DNA of 64,000 nt from a virus, in the IMG/VR virus record IMGVR_UViG_3300036770_005084, positions 1-64,000 of that record, one strand, 5' to 3'. A model generated the notes under the pieces. The model was given only the letters and a program-made list of their open reading frames with translations, made no database searches and was not told where the DNA came from. A program made the position numbers and the translations under genes. Shown piece by piece: positions 20,201 through 29,800 of this stretch. The stretch's first letter is position 1. The number at the start of each line of letters is the position of its first letter.

Positions 20201-22533
20201 AACCATATCTAGATATAAATTCAGTATTATATTTGACAGATAATTACAGTGTTGCTGAAATTGAAGTTAATGATCCAGGATCAAATTACTTATCACCACC
20301 AAAGGTAAAATTATATAATGAACTTACAAATACAGTCAATGAGCAGTTTAGTGGTTATTGTAATTTGAAGGGAACTGGAGTTTCTGAAATAATTATCACA
20401 AGTCCAGGTACTGGCATTAAAAAATATGGAAATAAAATTATATTTACTGATAATAATAATGGATTAAGAATTTTAGAAGCATATAGAAATCAAATTTCAG
20501 ATAATGAATATAGAGTATCTTTGAGAGTTGAAACTCCTTCTGTTGGATTTACCACTTCAAATCCACCACCATTTAAAATTGGGGATTTTATTTATGTTGA
20601 AGGAATTCAATCTTTGGGTAGTAATGGATATAATTCTTCTGATTATAACTATAATCTATTTGAAGTATATGATGTTATTGAAAATTTATCTAGTGAAAAT
20701 GAAACTTTAATACGATATAATTTACCAAAGGATCCTGAAGTTCCTTCTATTATTGATTTTGGAGTTGTAGTAAATGCAAAAAATCTTCCAATAGCAAAAC
20801 TGAAATTAAAGGAAAATCTATTCTATTCAGGAGAAAGTATTGGTAATTCTAATATTATAAAAAATGATCTTTACTCAACAAATAGTTTTGTCCTTAGGGT
20901 TAATAATTCCAATGAGATCGAATTAAATTCAAATATTTTCGGAACTAATAGTCTATCAAAAGGAAAGGTAGTCAAAATACATGATTTTAACTCCGGTGCA
21001 AATGTAGATTCTAGTAAAGAGCAAATTTTAGGGAATAAGGAAAATAAAGGAGTTTTATCTGAAACTACACAAAAAATTCAAAATAATGATTATTACCAGA
21101 GATTTTCTTATTCAATTAAGAGTTCTATAGAAAATAGTAAATGGGATCCACCAATATCACAGTTGACTCATATTTCCGGATTTAAAAAATTTGGAGATAT
21201 GCAAATAGAATCTGATCCAAATTCTCCAACATTAACTACTAGTCAAAGTCCTCTTATTAATGTATCTTTAAGTAGTTATGTTGATGCATCTACAATTAAT
21301 AATTTTGATCTTGTTTTGGAAGATGTTGATGATCATGACAATTTATATTCTGAAATTTTAATATTTAATAGTAAAAAATTAACAGATTATGTTATTTCAA
21401 AAGAAAATAGAGTATTGTCTATAGATGATATTGCTTCAGAATTTGATACCGATTTAAAAATTGAAAAAATTCTAGTGGATACTCTACCAACATTTAACGT
21501 TGGTAGTATGATATCAAAATATCTAGTGTTTATAGAATCTACAACTTCATTATATACTGATTATGAATTGCCATTATTGGCAGAAGTTTACATTTCTAGA
21601 AGAGGTAACAATGTAAACTTATCTACATATTCTTATTATGAAGATGTGCCTTTGGGAGTTTTTAATAGTTTAATAAATCCCAGTAATGTAAATGAAGTTT
21701 TGCTAGAATTTATTCCAAGAAATATTAATAATATTCATTCAGCAAGAACAATTTCTGATCTAGTTCCATTATCTGGAATTACAACTACAGCATATGGTAA
21801 TACCAAATATATTGGAATAGCAACTAATTATAGTAGTCAGTCAGTACCAACACAAAAAACAATATTAATTTCATCATTAAGTGAATGTAAATCTGGAAAT
21901 ATATTTGTTGGAATATCAACTACTGAAAATATAATCCAAGAATTCTATGAGATGTCTTTTGTATATCGAAATAATAATTTTGTTACATCTATTTATTCGG
22001 AAAATGTTTTAGTAGATTTGGGTGAGGTTGGTATATCAACTTTAAATACAGGGAATGTTTATTTGACTTATAATGGCATTCCAAATATACCAGCATATCT
22101 ATATGTTGGTGTGTCCATGTTAGTTAATACCAAAACTAATCCATCAGAAATAATTTTAGATTATGGTAAGTTAAATAGTTCTCGAATACAGTTTACAGCA
22201 ACTACAAATGATCCTGTAGGCATATCGACAATATCAAAAGAATATGCAGCATCTAAACATGTCCTAGAAATAAACAAAACTATTGGTTCTACCACAAAAA
22301 GAACTATTGTTCAAATAAACTCAGTACATTATGATATCATACCACAAATTGAAAAGTATTTAAATAATATTACATACAACTTTATAGGTGAATTTGATGA
22401 TATAGATTTTAAAACTTTTTATGATGTGAATAGTGGACAATATACGTTGGCATTTGTACCAAACGATTTAGCAACTTATGATATAAAGTTTTATGAAAAA
22501 CATATATTAAGATCCACAAACCCATTATTGTAA
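14299..22533 (+). CDS. gp7: Giant gp7-like baseplate wedge protein with YHYH domain
   Basis: A 2744-aa protein in the gene-7 position (T4 gp7 is 1032 aa). Near its N-terminus, ARSFYQSKGSKEAFDILFK followed by VLYGES (about 195-222) matches the T4 gp7 segment FYSTKG...YKFLFKVLYNEE. Before it, at about 95-130, is a phage DEIITYTGI...GCIRG module. The long remainder holds repeated units: NHxFxxGD modules, G-x-x-Y...P beta repeats (VKDSGFDYLETPTIS, VNDPGSNYLSPPKV and others) and, at about 1225-1300, a YHYH domain (GWAYDGCPIYGQYGY). The extra domains probably project from the baseplate rim and may help bind the host or hold fibres. Codon use is very AT-rich. Confidence 0.88.
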   Translation: MNSDKKSVKISDIIESQIPEAIASDNPLFSEFLSQYYKSTEYQGAPIDIVENLTQYKNVDSFDAKNLIKSTKLTKAVLVSDDDDNIHVESTLGWPSEYGLLKIDDEIITYTGITTNTFTGCIRGFSGIESLSDDENPGYLKFSSSEYAEHLNGSEVFNLSNLFLIELFEKTKYQFTPGFEELDFDSKINNQNFISNARSFYQSKGSKEAFDILFKVLYGESPQILIPSERLFTPSDDKWIVVERFIVELVEGDINTIIGQTLYQDENESKTILPANGSIYRASKLPSGDNLYSIDIFSGYSNNLNPKGAIYGEFVPTSKTYCTQEIKTSSNSITVVSTIGFEQSGSLIINGIEIKYEDKTNTEFLNCTGITEDIKYGDIIYTNNYAYAYSNNSIDSIVKVRILNTLSDIDFSDEYLMLPGDNLKIRSLGNSNTNSFTKSLLYNVPSIIFVGEVVDGLSPKSYGVDRNNGQVRTKYPHYLKNNDLVEIYSVTENKKLAESLVSNVSEITFTISFANNLKLNHIIKLRRIPIKSSSTKYSSIDKKFNVNIQDSFEDLDYNYIAANGFPNLSLNPIIKESKFIISNSITDTLTANHKFLTGDQVTVEDYNVEFVNQPGFTNKLGITTGSTYFVKRIDNTNIKLAESRINLKNGIYIDFKEYVDEFSTTISGFVKEITLIDSKLYNNEFTTTKLFKKIPKNPKYAEKKVKTSSGAVGIFINGVEIQSYKSFDKLYNGTIESIDVLNGGNDYDLLNPPKFSVNYVYNNLHSFVPEIVGELKSLEVKDSGFDYLETPTISVLGGNSTETIVEVKMKRIRNEVEFNAADPQSVVTLDEVNKFVFEDNHKMKVGDAVIYYTYGNSPIGIGTEIADGFLIDNSVYYITNVGAGTSFEIASTYEDAVTGQNIINLRTRGNGLQKFISVDYVNVVDEANIVKSSPFRYKSIAFTSDNINPYDNIIEYENHGFLDGEEVIYSQSGGSAILDDQTYYYIVKIDDSKFRVSTEKDGSSLVSFLGSGSDTVHYISYSPIRIEIRGKVTEYGISNIGYSAQIEPIVRGSIVSVIPVVTANYSSNILNYENSPIINTLKGENAAIGPIITDGSISRVVIFNGGKNYYNSLEIKVTGIGYGAKLLPVVQDGILVDVKVISPGIGYDNFTTLTLVEIGSGASFKANLKKWTVNELSKYSTSELNAGILLGENYYPNTNNYGIYNLNSNFINLFDIKSTEHSPIIGWAYDGCPIYGQYGYKNIDGSGGIITMKSSYKKVKTAPSLIDSPNIDFIEDYQYVEGLGDLDEHNGRYCITPEYPDGVYAYFATNIFPFFIGDTYSFDVPSENFDADYSQKLNLNNLKVVKHTAPYYTEDYDNYYDFFEFKPSNQFADLIVTETSSGGISRLELIDSGSNYKIGDKIKFDNTKTDGFGALGEVVSISGVSVSSITTYSESIPSLTFISNGNLITAISSNEIAVENDNFVSITSISDPKYSELLGLQKAIIIDFRAELKEPLETEFQTGITTSISVTTSISNFKIGYNFKIENEVFTVIGLDYINNRVNVKREPGGIAYGSGAFIKNTKSEFSFEIKNNLDITTDNDIAYFYSSSVSIGTDSGVGVGNTIVINPLGPGKSISKYVRTAGIWIPNHNFKTGDKVTYTEANSTIIAAVNGIGSPTNLSEFSSLYIVDFGSDIIGLTTVKSNSFNQSDLLYFTNEGTGNYHKLSTDRQVVTGSAVYSETILSTEDPHGLSIGDLINVNVTVGSEVEYIVSYNSITKRLVIDSENNPELLAYKNQTIKFNLTSTTLSKTKFKLYTDRNYINEYYGSGSGFDEVYYEGDYLYLKITDTTPDILYYNIESTIKTVYEDISVKNNNTVLVIPSNYNIICGVVTYTENDFTVNLEALPESNSYISDGNTTISYNVIKSDISGPVYDARLILTGKNYKKLPPIVGIGSTGINCELIPVSDNIGKIESTKIISNSPFPADKTLKPYLDINSVLYLTDNYSVAEIEVNDPGSNYLSPPKVKLYNELTNTVNEQFSGYCNLKGTGVSEIIITSPGTGIKKYGNKIIFTDNNNGLRILEAYRNQISDNEYRVSLRVETPSVGFTTSNPPPFKIGDFIYVEGIQSLGSNGYNSSDYNYNLFEVYDVIENLSSENETLIRYNLPKDPEVPSIIDFGVVVNAKNLPIAKLKLKENLFYSGESIGNSNIIKNDLYSTNSFVLRVNNSNEIELNSNIFGTNSLSKGKVVKIHDFNSGANVDSSKEQILGNKENKGVLSETTQKIQNNDYYQRFSYSIKSSIENSKWDPPISQLTHISGFKKFGDMQIESDPNSPTLTTSQSPLINVSLSSYVDASTINNFDLVLEDVDDHDNLYSEILIFNSKKLTDYVISKENRVLSIDDIASEFDTDLKIEKILVDTLPTFNVGSMISKYLVFIESTTSLYTDYELPLLAEVYISRRGNNVNLSTYSYYEDVPLGVFNSLINPSNVNEVLLEFIPRNINNIHSARTISDLVPLSGITTTAYGNTKYIGIATNYSSQSVPTQKTILISSLSECKSGNIFVGISTTENIIQEFYEMSFVYRNNNFVTSIYSENVLVDLGEVGISTLNTGNVYLTYNGIPNIPAYLYVGVSMLVNTKTNPSEIILDYGKLNSSRIQFTATTNDPVGISTISKEYAASKHVLEINKTIGSTTKRTIVQINSVHYDIIPQIEKYLNNITYNFIGEFDDIDFKTFYDVNSGQYTLAFVPNDLATYDIKFYEKHILRSTNPLL

Positions 22534-22539
22534 TATAAA

Positions 22540-25254
22540 ATGTCATCAAATTCTACTAATTCTACTTATGTACCTACTACTTTTGGTACAAATACTTTTA
22601 AACTTTTACATAAAGGGGATTCTATTTTTCGTAAAGAATTTAATCCCTCTAAAGTGGGTGTTGTCAATATAGTAGATGACACTATTAGTATTAAAAATCA
22701 TTTTTTTAAGACTGGTGAGATTTTAAAATATTCCTTAGAAAGGGGTGGAGAAAAAATAGGAATATCTACTACTAGTCCAGGAAATAGTTTGTCAACATCT
22801 TTCTTACCGGATGATGTTTATGCTGTAGTTGTAGATGAAAATAAACTAAAATTTGCATTTACTGAAAATTTAGCATATGCAAACTCTACTATAGATATTG
22901 TTTCTGTTGGTATTGGGACAATACATGAATTTAAAGCAGATAAGGAAAATGCTAAGAGTTTAATTATATTGGATAATATAATTCAATCTCCAGTATCTGT
23001 AGCAGGAACAACTGGTGTGGAAAGTATAATATCAGCAACAAAATTAAGATTGGATTCTGTAAAAAATATTAGACCTGGAACAATTTTAAAAATAGATGGA
23101 GAATATACAAAAGTAATTAAAATTGAGTATGATGGGAATACTGGTATTGGTGGAACTGTAAATTTATTGCGAGGAATATCAATTTTAGGATCTCCTCCAG
23201 TTGAATTTACAACCAACACAAAATTAGCATACATTATGGAAGGTCAGTACAATATAGTAGGAGATAAAGTTTATTTTACCGAATCACCTTTTGAAGGAAT
23301 TAAATTAAATTTTACAGTAGAAACTAATGATATTAATTATATTAGTGAATCTGTAGATATTTTTACAAATTCAATAAGAACGGGAAGTTTACTTATATTA
23401 AATTCAGGCAACCCTCCTAGAGGACTAGATCAAAAAAATTTTTATTATGCAATAAAAAACTATGAAAATAACTTTAGTTTTGCGTTAACATACCAAGATG
23501 CTATTAATAAAATCAAAGTTCCATTTGAAAATATTGGAGGATATGATTTTTCAATTCCCGTTGATAAATTAAATATTACTTTATTGAACTATTCTGAAGG
23601 AACTAGTTTTGAAGGAAGGGTGTTTTTAAAATCAAATTATGATGGAAATGCTGTATATGACGATATTAGCAATCAATTCACAGGAATTGCAAGTTCATTT
23701 GAATTAAAGCAATCTGGAATATCTACAGTGGGAATCAAGAGTGATAATGGTATTATTTTAGTTAATAATATTTTTCAATATCCAGGATCAGATGAAGCAT
23801 TTTATTATGATGAAGTTGGAGGTTCAACTAACTTATATTTCATAGGAAATGGAGATGCATCAGTTTTACCAAAAGATTATGATGTAAATTTAAAGGGATA
23901 TCCTAGAGGGGGAATGATTATTTCCTATTCAATTACTGGTGGATATAATTATCAACCACTTAGACCTGCAGAATTAGGAATTTCTGGTGTATTGAACTTT
24001 GATTCTAATAACGATTACATATCAAATGATAATATTCAAATCCTATATTCAGGATCTGGTTATAGAGATGTTGTAGGTTATTCTGTCTCAGTATATTTTG
24101 TTGATGAATTTGGAGACAAATTATCTGGATATGGAACTGCAACCATCAGTGATGGAAAAATTTCTAGTGTTAATATATTGCAAGATTGTGTTTATGATAA
24201 AAATTCTGCAGTACCATTAATTATTATATCAGATCCATTAAACTATGAAAATGAATATGTTTCTAGTACAGGAGTTGGAACAGGAGCAAGAGTTTCATTT
24301 AATATTAATGATGACGGAAGTATTGCAGATTTTCAATTTACTAATTTTGGGTATTCTTATGAGGACGGTGATATATTAACAATACCATCCATTCTTGGTA
24401 ATTTAAGTCAAACTTCAGAAGAACAAATCGAAATAAAAATACTTTCCGTTGGAAAAGATAGTTTTTCATCTTGGAACATTGGAACTTTAGAGAAATTAGA
24501 TGATTTAAGTAGTTTATCAAATGGTATTAGAAAATCATTTACTTTATCTAAAGATGGGGATATTGTAAGTTTGGAGACTAAGTATGGTTCGAATATAGAT
24601 TTGGCTTACAATTTGCTAATATTTGTTAATGATGTACTACAAGTTCCAAATGAATCATATTTCTTTAATGGTGGTACACAGATATTATTTTCAGAGGCAC
24701 CAACATCAAATAGTAATATAAAGGTATATTTTTATTCTGGGTATACTGGAGATACTGAGTTTTTTGATATTGATAGTCCAATAGAAATTGGAGATAATGT
24801 ATTAGTAAAGAAAAATTATGAGAAAAATCCACAAACACAAATAAAACGTACAGTAAGAAGACTTCTTGCCTCCGATAGATTAAAAACAGAGTTATATAAA
24901 GATAGTGGATTATCATATGATTCAAGTACATATAGACCTTTAGATTTAATTCCACAAAAAGAAGATTTGGTTATTTTTGGAGAATATGTAAGCAAATCTA
25001 GGGAAAGTCTAAGCACAAAAATAACTAAATTCCAAAACGTATATTCTGGAATTGCTACTTTTGTTGGTGTTGGTACTGATTATGCCACTATTAATGGTTC
25101 TGGTAGTGTTTTAGTGGGAGATTACATAGATACCGAATATACAGATGGTTATAAAGTAATCGAAGTTTTACCCAATAAAGTTAGATTTGACAGACCATCA
25201 AATCTAACTTTCATATCGACAATTGCAAACTCTTCAATATGGAGAAAAATTTAA
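22540..25254 (+). CDS. Virion structural protein, 904 aa, gp7-related repeats
   Basis: This 904-aa protein lies between genes 7 and 8, where T4 has no gene. It repeats the module types of its neighbour: IKNHFFKTGEILKYS, IDGEYTKVIKIEYDG..LLRG, and G-x-Y units such as LYSGSGYRDV and TNFGYSYEDGD. The C-terminus has VFVNDVLQVPNESYFFNGG-like segments, written here IFVNDVLQVPNESYFF, a common phage fibre motif, and a KKNYEKNPQ linker. It is probably a baseplate or side-fibre-associated protein, perhaps split from or duplicated from the giant gp7. Related proteins occur in other T4-like cyanophages. Confidence 0.75.
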   Translation: MSSNSTNSTYVPTTFGTNTFKLLHKGDSIFRKEFNPSKVGVVNIVDDTISIKNHFFKTGEILKYSLERGGEKIGISTTSPGNSLSTSFLPDDVYAVVVDENKLKFAFTENLAYANSTIDIVSVGIGTIHEFKADKENAKSLIILDNIIQSPVSVAGTTGVESIISATKLRLDSVKNIRPGTILKIDGEYTKVIKIEYDGNTGIGGTVNLLRGISILGSPPVEFTTNTKLAYIMEGQYNIVGDKVYFTESPFEGIKLNFTVETNDINYISESVDIFTNSIRTGSLLILNSGNPPRGLDQKNFYYAIKNYENNFSFALTYQDAINKIKVPFENIGGYDFSIPVDKLNITLLNYSEGTSFEGRVFLKSNYDGNAVYDDISNQFTGIASSFELKQSGISTVGIKSDNGIILVNNIFQYPGSDEAFYYDEVGGSTNLYFIGNGDASVLPKDYDVNLKGYPRGGMIISYSITGGYNYQPLRPAELGISGVLNFDSNNDYISNDNIQILYSGSGYRDVVGYSVSVYFVDEFGDKLSGYGTATISDGKISSVNILQDCVYDKNSAVPLIIISDPLNYENEYVSSTGVGTGARVSFNINDDGSIADFQFTNFGYSYEDGDILTIPSILGNLSQTSEEQIEIKILSVGKDSFSSWNIGTLEKLDDLSSLSNGIRKSFTLSKDGDIVSLETKYGSNIDLAYNLLIFVNDVLQVPNESYFFNGGTQILFSEAPTSNSNIKVYFYSGYTGDTEFFDIDSPIEIGDNVLVKKNYEKNPQTQIKRTVRRLLASDRLKTELYKDSGLSYDSSTYRPLDLIPQKEDLVIFGEYVSKSRESLSTKITKFQNVYSGIATFVGVGTDYATINGSGSVLVGDYIDTEYTDGYKVIEVLPNKVRFDRPSNLTFISTIANSSIWRKI

Positions 25255-25261
25255 CTAAATA
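25254..25261 (+). promoter_or_regulatory. Late promoter candidate (ACTAAATA) before gene 8
   Basis: ACTAAATA lies 22 bases before gene 8 ATG. It differs from TATAAATA in the first two bases and resembles the site before gene 23 (48649), which is the same octamer. Confidence 0.5.
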
Positions 25262-25282
25262 AGGTAAAAGAGTATTTTAAAG

Positions 25283-26848
25283 ATGCCTGCAATAGTAACT
25301 GATAATTTTAAGATTGAAAATTGTAGTAATTTTATTAATAAAATTTCATCAACTGATGTATTAACTGATAGCAATTATTATGTTTTTATTGGTTATCCAA
25401 ACTCAAATATATATTGGGATGCTAATCCAGAAAGTCCTGTAGATAATGTAACTTATCATAATTCATATAAAGAGTCTATTCTTGGGGTTAAAAAACTCAC
25501 TTCTTCTAATGTGATTAGAGTAATACCAAGAATAGATTGGGAAAATGGGGTTAGATATGATATGTATAGGCATGATTATAGTGTATATAATCAAACTAAG
25601 GTAACAGGTTCTTCTAGATTATATGATTCAAATTTTTATGTGATGAATAGTGAATATAGAGTTTATATGTGTTTGAGTAATGGTGCAAGTATAGATAATG
25701 AGTTTAAGGGTGTTCCATCAACAATAGAACCAATTCATACTGATCCTAGTGATTATTCTGATAAGGGTGATGGATATGTATGGAAGTATTTGTATACGAT
25801 TAGTCCTGGAGACTTTTTAAAATTTGATTCTACAAAATATATTTCAGTGCCAAATAATTGGCAAACATCATCAAATTCATCTATTAAAAATGTAATTGAC
25901 ACTGCAATTGATGGTGGAATTATTTCAGTCTTGATTGAAAAAAAGGCACAATATTTAGTTGGATCAGATCCACAGCAGGGAATAAGTTGTCAAATTAAAG
26001 GTGATGGATCTAATGCCACTGCATTGGTAATTTTTGATGATGAAGGTTATCCAATATCTGTGCAGGTTACTAATTCAGGATCTGGATATACATATGGAAC
26101 TCTTGATTTAGATTCGGTAGTATCTCCAGCAATTGAAGGAGAACGTTCGATATTTAATGTAATTATTCCACCAATTGGAGGATATGGGAAAAATATATAT
26201 AATGATCTTGGTGCTTTTAGATGCTTAGTTTATTCTAGAATTGAAAATGAAGAAAACAATCCAGATTTTATAGTTGGCAATCAATTTGCAAGAGTTGGTA
26301 TTGTAAAAAATGTTACTGCATATGGGACTGCTTCTCTATTTAATGGGTCTACAGGATCTGGTGTTTATGCTTTGGTAATTGATGGAACTGGATTGGGAAT
26401 AAGTTTGGATGAAGAAATTTCACAATTAAGTACTGGAGCAAAGGGAATAATTGTAAGTACAGAAGAAATAGGATCAGTTACTTTCATCAAATATATTCAA
26501 CCAAGGGAAAACTATGTAGATACTTATGTAAATACCGATCAAGGAATCACTGGTACATTTGATCCATTTGTCGTAAATCCAGATTATACAGGCATCCAAA
26601 CTTCACTTTCATATTCATTTTCCGAATTTAATACTTCTGCTGTTACAATTTCAGGTTCTACATATAATATAGTGTCTATTAATGGATCAACTTATAATGG
26701 AAATTTTTTGGGTCAAAATTTCACAGATGGCATTTCAAAACCAGATATAAATACAAAGAGTGGTGATATTTTATACGTGGATAATAGATCAACGATCACC
26801 AGACAAATAGACCAGAGAGAAGACATTAAAGTTATCATAGAGTTCTAA
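25283..26848 (+). CDS. gp8: gp8 baseplate wedge protein
   Basis: The 521-aa protein is longer than T4 gp8 (334 aa). The gp8 family signature is clear: YRVYMCLSNG, then DKGDGYVWKYLYTISPGDF (about residues 128-178), and an N-terminal NYYVFIGYP. The extra length includes a G-x-G-Y beta repeat (VTNSGSGYTYGTLDL, about 260) and C-terminal strands. In T4 gp8 dimers join each wedge. It lies between the 904-aa protein and the DUF4815 protein, and the four-base gap to the next gene suggests co-translation. Confidence 0.92.
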   Translation: MPAIVTDNFKIENCSNFINKISSTDVLTDSNYYVFIGYPNSNIYWDANPESPVDNVTYHNSYKESILGVKKLTSSNVIRVIPRIDWENGVRYDMYRHDYSVYNQTKVTGSSRLYDSNFYVMNSEYRVYMCLSNGASIDNEFKGVPSTIEPIHTDPSDYSDKGDGYVWKYLYTISPGDFLKFDSTKYISVPNNWQTSSNSSIKNVIDTAIDGGIISVLIEKKAQYLVGSDPQQGISCQIKGDGSNATALVIFDDEGYPISVQVTNSGSGYTYGTLDLDSVVSPAIEGERSIFNVIIPPIGGYGKNIYNDLGAFRCLVYSRIENEENNPDFIVGNQFARVGIVKNVTAYGTASLFNGSTGSGVYALVIDGTGLGISLDEEISQLSTGAKGIIVSTEEIGSVTFIKYIQPRENYVDTYVNTDQGITGTFDPFVVNPDYTGIQTSLSYSFSEFNTSAVTISGSTYNIVSINGSTYNGNFLGQNFTDGISKPDINTKSGDILYVDNRSTITRQIDQREDIKVIIEF

Positions 26849-26851
26849 AAA

Positions 26852-29800
26852 ATGTCGCAAAGTACTAATCTAAACGTAAATCCCTATAATGACGACTTTG
26901 ATGCGTCAAAAAATTACTATAAAGTTTTATTTAAACCTGGAGTAACTGTACAATCTAGGGAATTAACTACATTACAATCAATTCTTCAAGATCAAATTGA
27001 AAAATTTGGTTCTAATTTTTATTCAAGTGGTGGTGTTGTTATCCCTGGAAATTTCTCATATGATGGAGCATTTACCTGCGTTGAAGTAGAAGATACTTAT
27101 AGGGGGATATACGTAGAAGATTATTTTAATGGATTAGTTGGTAAACTAATTAGAGGTAAAAATTCTAATATTACTGCAAAAATTGAATTCGTATTATCAA
27201 AAGAAAATTCAATACGAAATAGTACAACAATTTATATAAAATATCAAGGTTCATCTACTACTGATTTTTCAAAAGAAATTTTTGAAGATGGTGAAGAATT
27301 AGTACTTGTTGATGATGTTATATTTGATAATTTTGTATTACTTTCTGGACAAGGGGTGTTTAAAGTTTTAGCACCATCAGGAAGAACAGCATCATCAGTA
27401 GGATCAGCAGCAAAACTAACTACTGGGGTATACTTTATTAGAGGATATTTTGTAAATGTTTATGATGATGTAATAATACTAGATCAATACTCAAATTTAC
27501 CTTCATATAGAGTTGGTTTAGAGATTACTGAAAGTATTATAAATTCAAATCAAGATCCATCATTAAATGATAACTCAAAGGGATTTACAAACTATGCTGC
27601 TCCAGGAGCAGATAGATTAAAAATTACAGCAAATCTAACTAAAAAAGCATTAGATGACTTCAATGATGACAATTTCATAGAATTATATAATGTTAAAAAT
27701 GGAGTTGTAAAAATTGTTAGAAAAAATGATGTAAATAATTTTATTAAGGATATATTAGCAGAAAGAACTTATGATGAATCTGGAAATTACTCAGTAACTC
27801 CATTTGTTGTAGAAGCATTGGAATCTTTAAATGATAGAACTGGAAATGGAGGATTATTTCTAGAAAATCAAAATACATTTGAGGGTGCAACTCCAAATAA
27901 AGATCTTGCAGTATTAAAAATATCACCAGCAAAATCATATATTAAAGGATATGAAGTAAATACCTCTACAGAAATTCTTGATTATATTAAACCAAGAGAA
28001 GAAAAATCAGTAGAGGGATCTTCTGCTGTATTTTCTGCTGGTAATATTTTAAGAATTAATAACATCAATGGTATTCCAAATATTGGGTTAACTAATAATA
28101 CACCATTAATTCTCTATGATACAAGATTAGATGGCACATCAATTAGTGGGGCAGCAACATCTATAGGACAGGCTAGAATATACGATATAGAATCTTTTAA
28201 TAGTGCATATTCAGATGAATCAAGTCAATTTAATTTGTATTTGTTTGACATACAAACATATACAAAATTAACTACAAATATAAATGATGCGAATATCTCA
28301 GTTGGCAATTTTATTGCAGGAAAAAATAGTGGTGCTTCTGGATATGTAATTGAAAAAAATTCTTCTGAAGTTATATTATATCAAGTATCTGGTAAATTCT
28401 CATTTAATGAGCAAATTAATGTTTGTGGAATAGGATCTACAACTTCAATATCTTCAATTGTAGATTATTCTATAGATGACATTAAATCTGTAGGAATTAC
28501 TGGCACATTTGCAGCAGACACAGTTCTGTCAAAAACTACAACCTTCAATGGTCCATTTGATATTACAGTAGTAGGTTCTGCGGCTACAATATCTTCACCA
28601 ACACCGTTTGCAAATACAATTAAAGTCAATGATATTATAAGTTATTTTAGATCTGGTACTTCAGATCCAGTATATAATAAAGTATCTTTAGTATCAACAG
28701 ACAAAAGAAGTATTACAGTCGGTTCTGCATCTACAGTAACAGGTGTTTCAGATGGTGGTCTTGGATCTACAACTATTTTACAATCAATTAATTTAGTAAG
28801 ACCAGAAATTATAAATTATAATAATTCATCTTTATACAGTAAATTATCTCACTCCAGTATATCTGATGTAAGTTTTTTAAACTCCAGTACATTTGTTAAA
28901 AGAAAAAGTGATGGAATAACTATCTCTAGCAATTCAGTTTCTTTACCATCATTACAAAATACCAGTTATGCATATGCACCATTTGATGATGAGAGATATA
29001 ATTTAATAGATTCTGATGATACTCATATTGATTTAACTAATGCATCTTTAACTCTATCTAATGGTGGAAAAGATGCAACTCTCTCTGGATTTACAGCATC
29101 AAATACATCCAGTGCAAAATTAATATCAACATTGATAAAAACTGAGGTTTCTTCAAAATATAAAAAATTAGTTAGATCAAATAATTTAACTATAAGTAGA
29201 ACTAAGTATAGTGTTCCAAAAAATGCAGGGTTAACTTTTAGTTCTATCTATGGAACAAGGGTAGAAGATGGTGAAATCTCATTAAATGTTCCGGATATTT
29301 ATAAATTACATGCAGTATTTCAGTCTTCAGGAACTGGAAATCCACAATTACCCTCATTAGATTTGACTGGTATTGATAGTGCAAACTTAGTTTTAGGTGA
29401 AACTTTAACTGGAGCAACTTCTGGTGCTGTAGCAATTTATACAACAGCAGTTACTACAAACAGTATTTCATTTGTATATAAATCAAATAATAAATTCATT
29501 GCTGGTGAAACTATAGAATTTAAAGAGAGTGGATATTCTGCTACGATAAATTCAATTACAATTGGAGATCCAAATATACTAGAAGAATTTACGTTGGATA
29601 ATGGTCAACGTGAGCAATATTATGATTTTGGCAGAATTATTAAAAAGGATAAGAGCAAAGAATTATCATCTAGAATTACAATAATTTATGATAATTTTGC
29701 ATTTGAACCCACAGATTCTGGTGATATTATTACAGTAAATAGTTATTCTGCAGATGTTTATGGAATGGAAATTCCCAAACTTTCTGGGGTAAGAAACACT

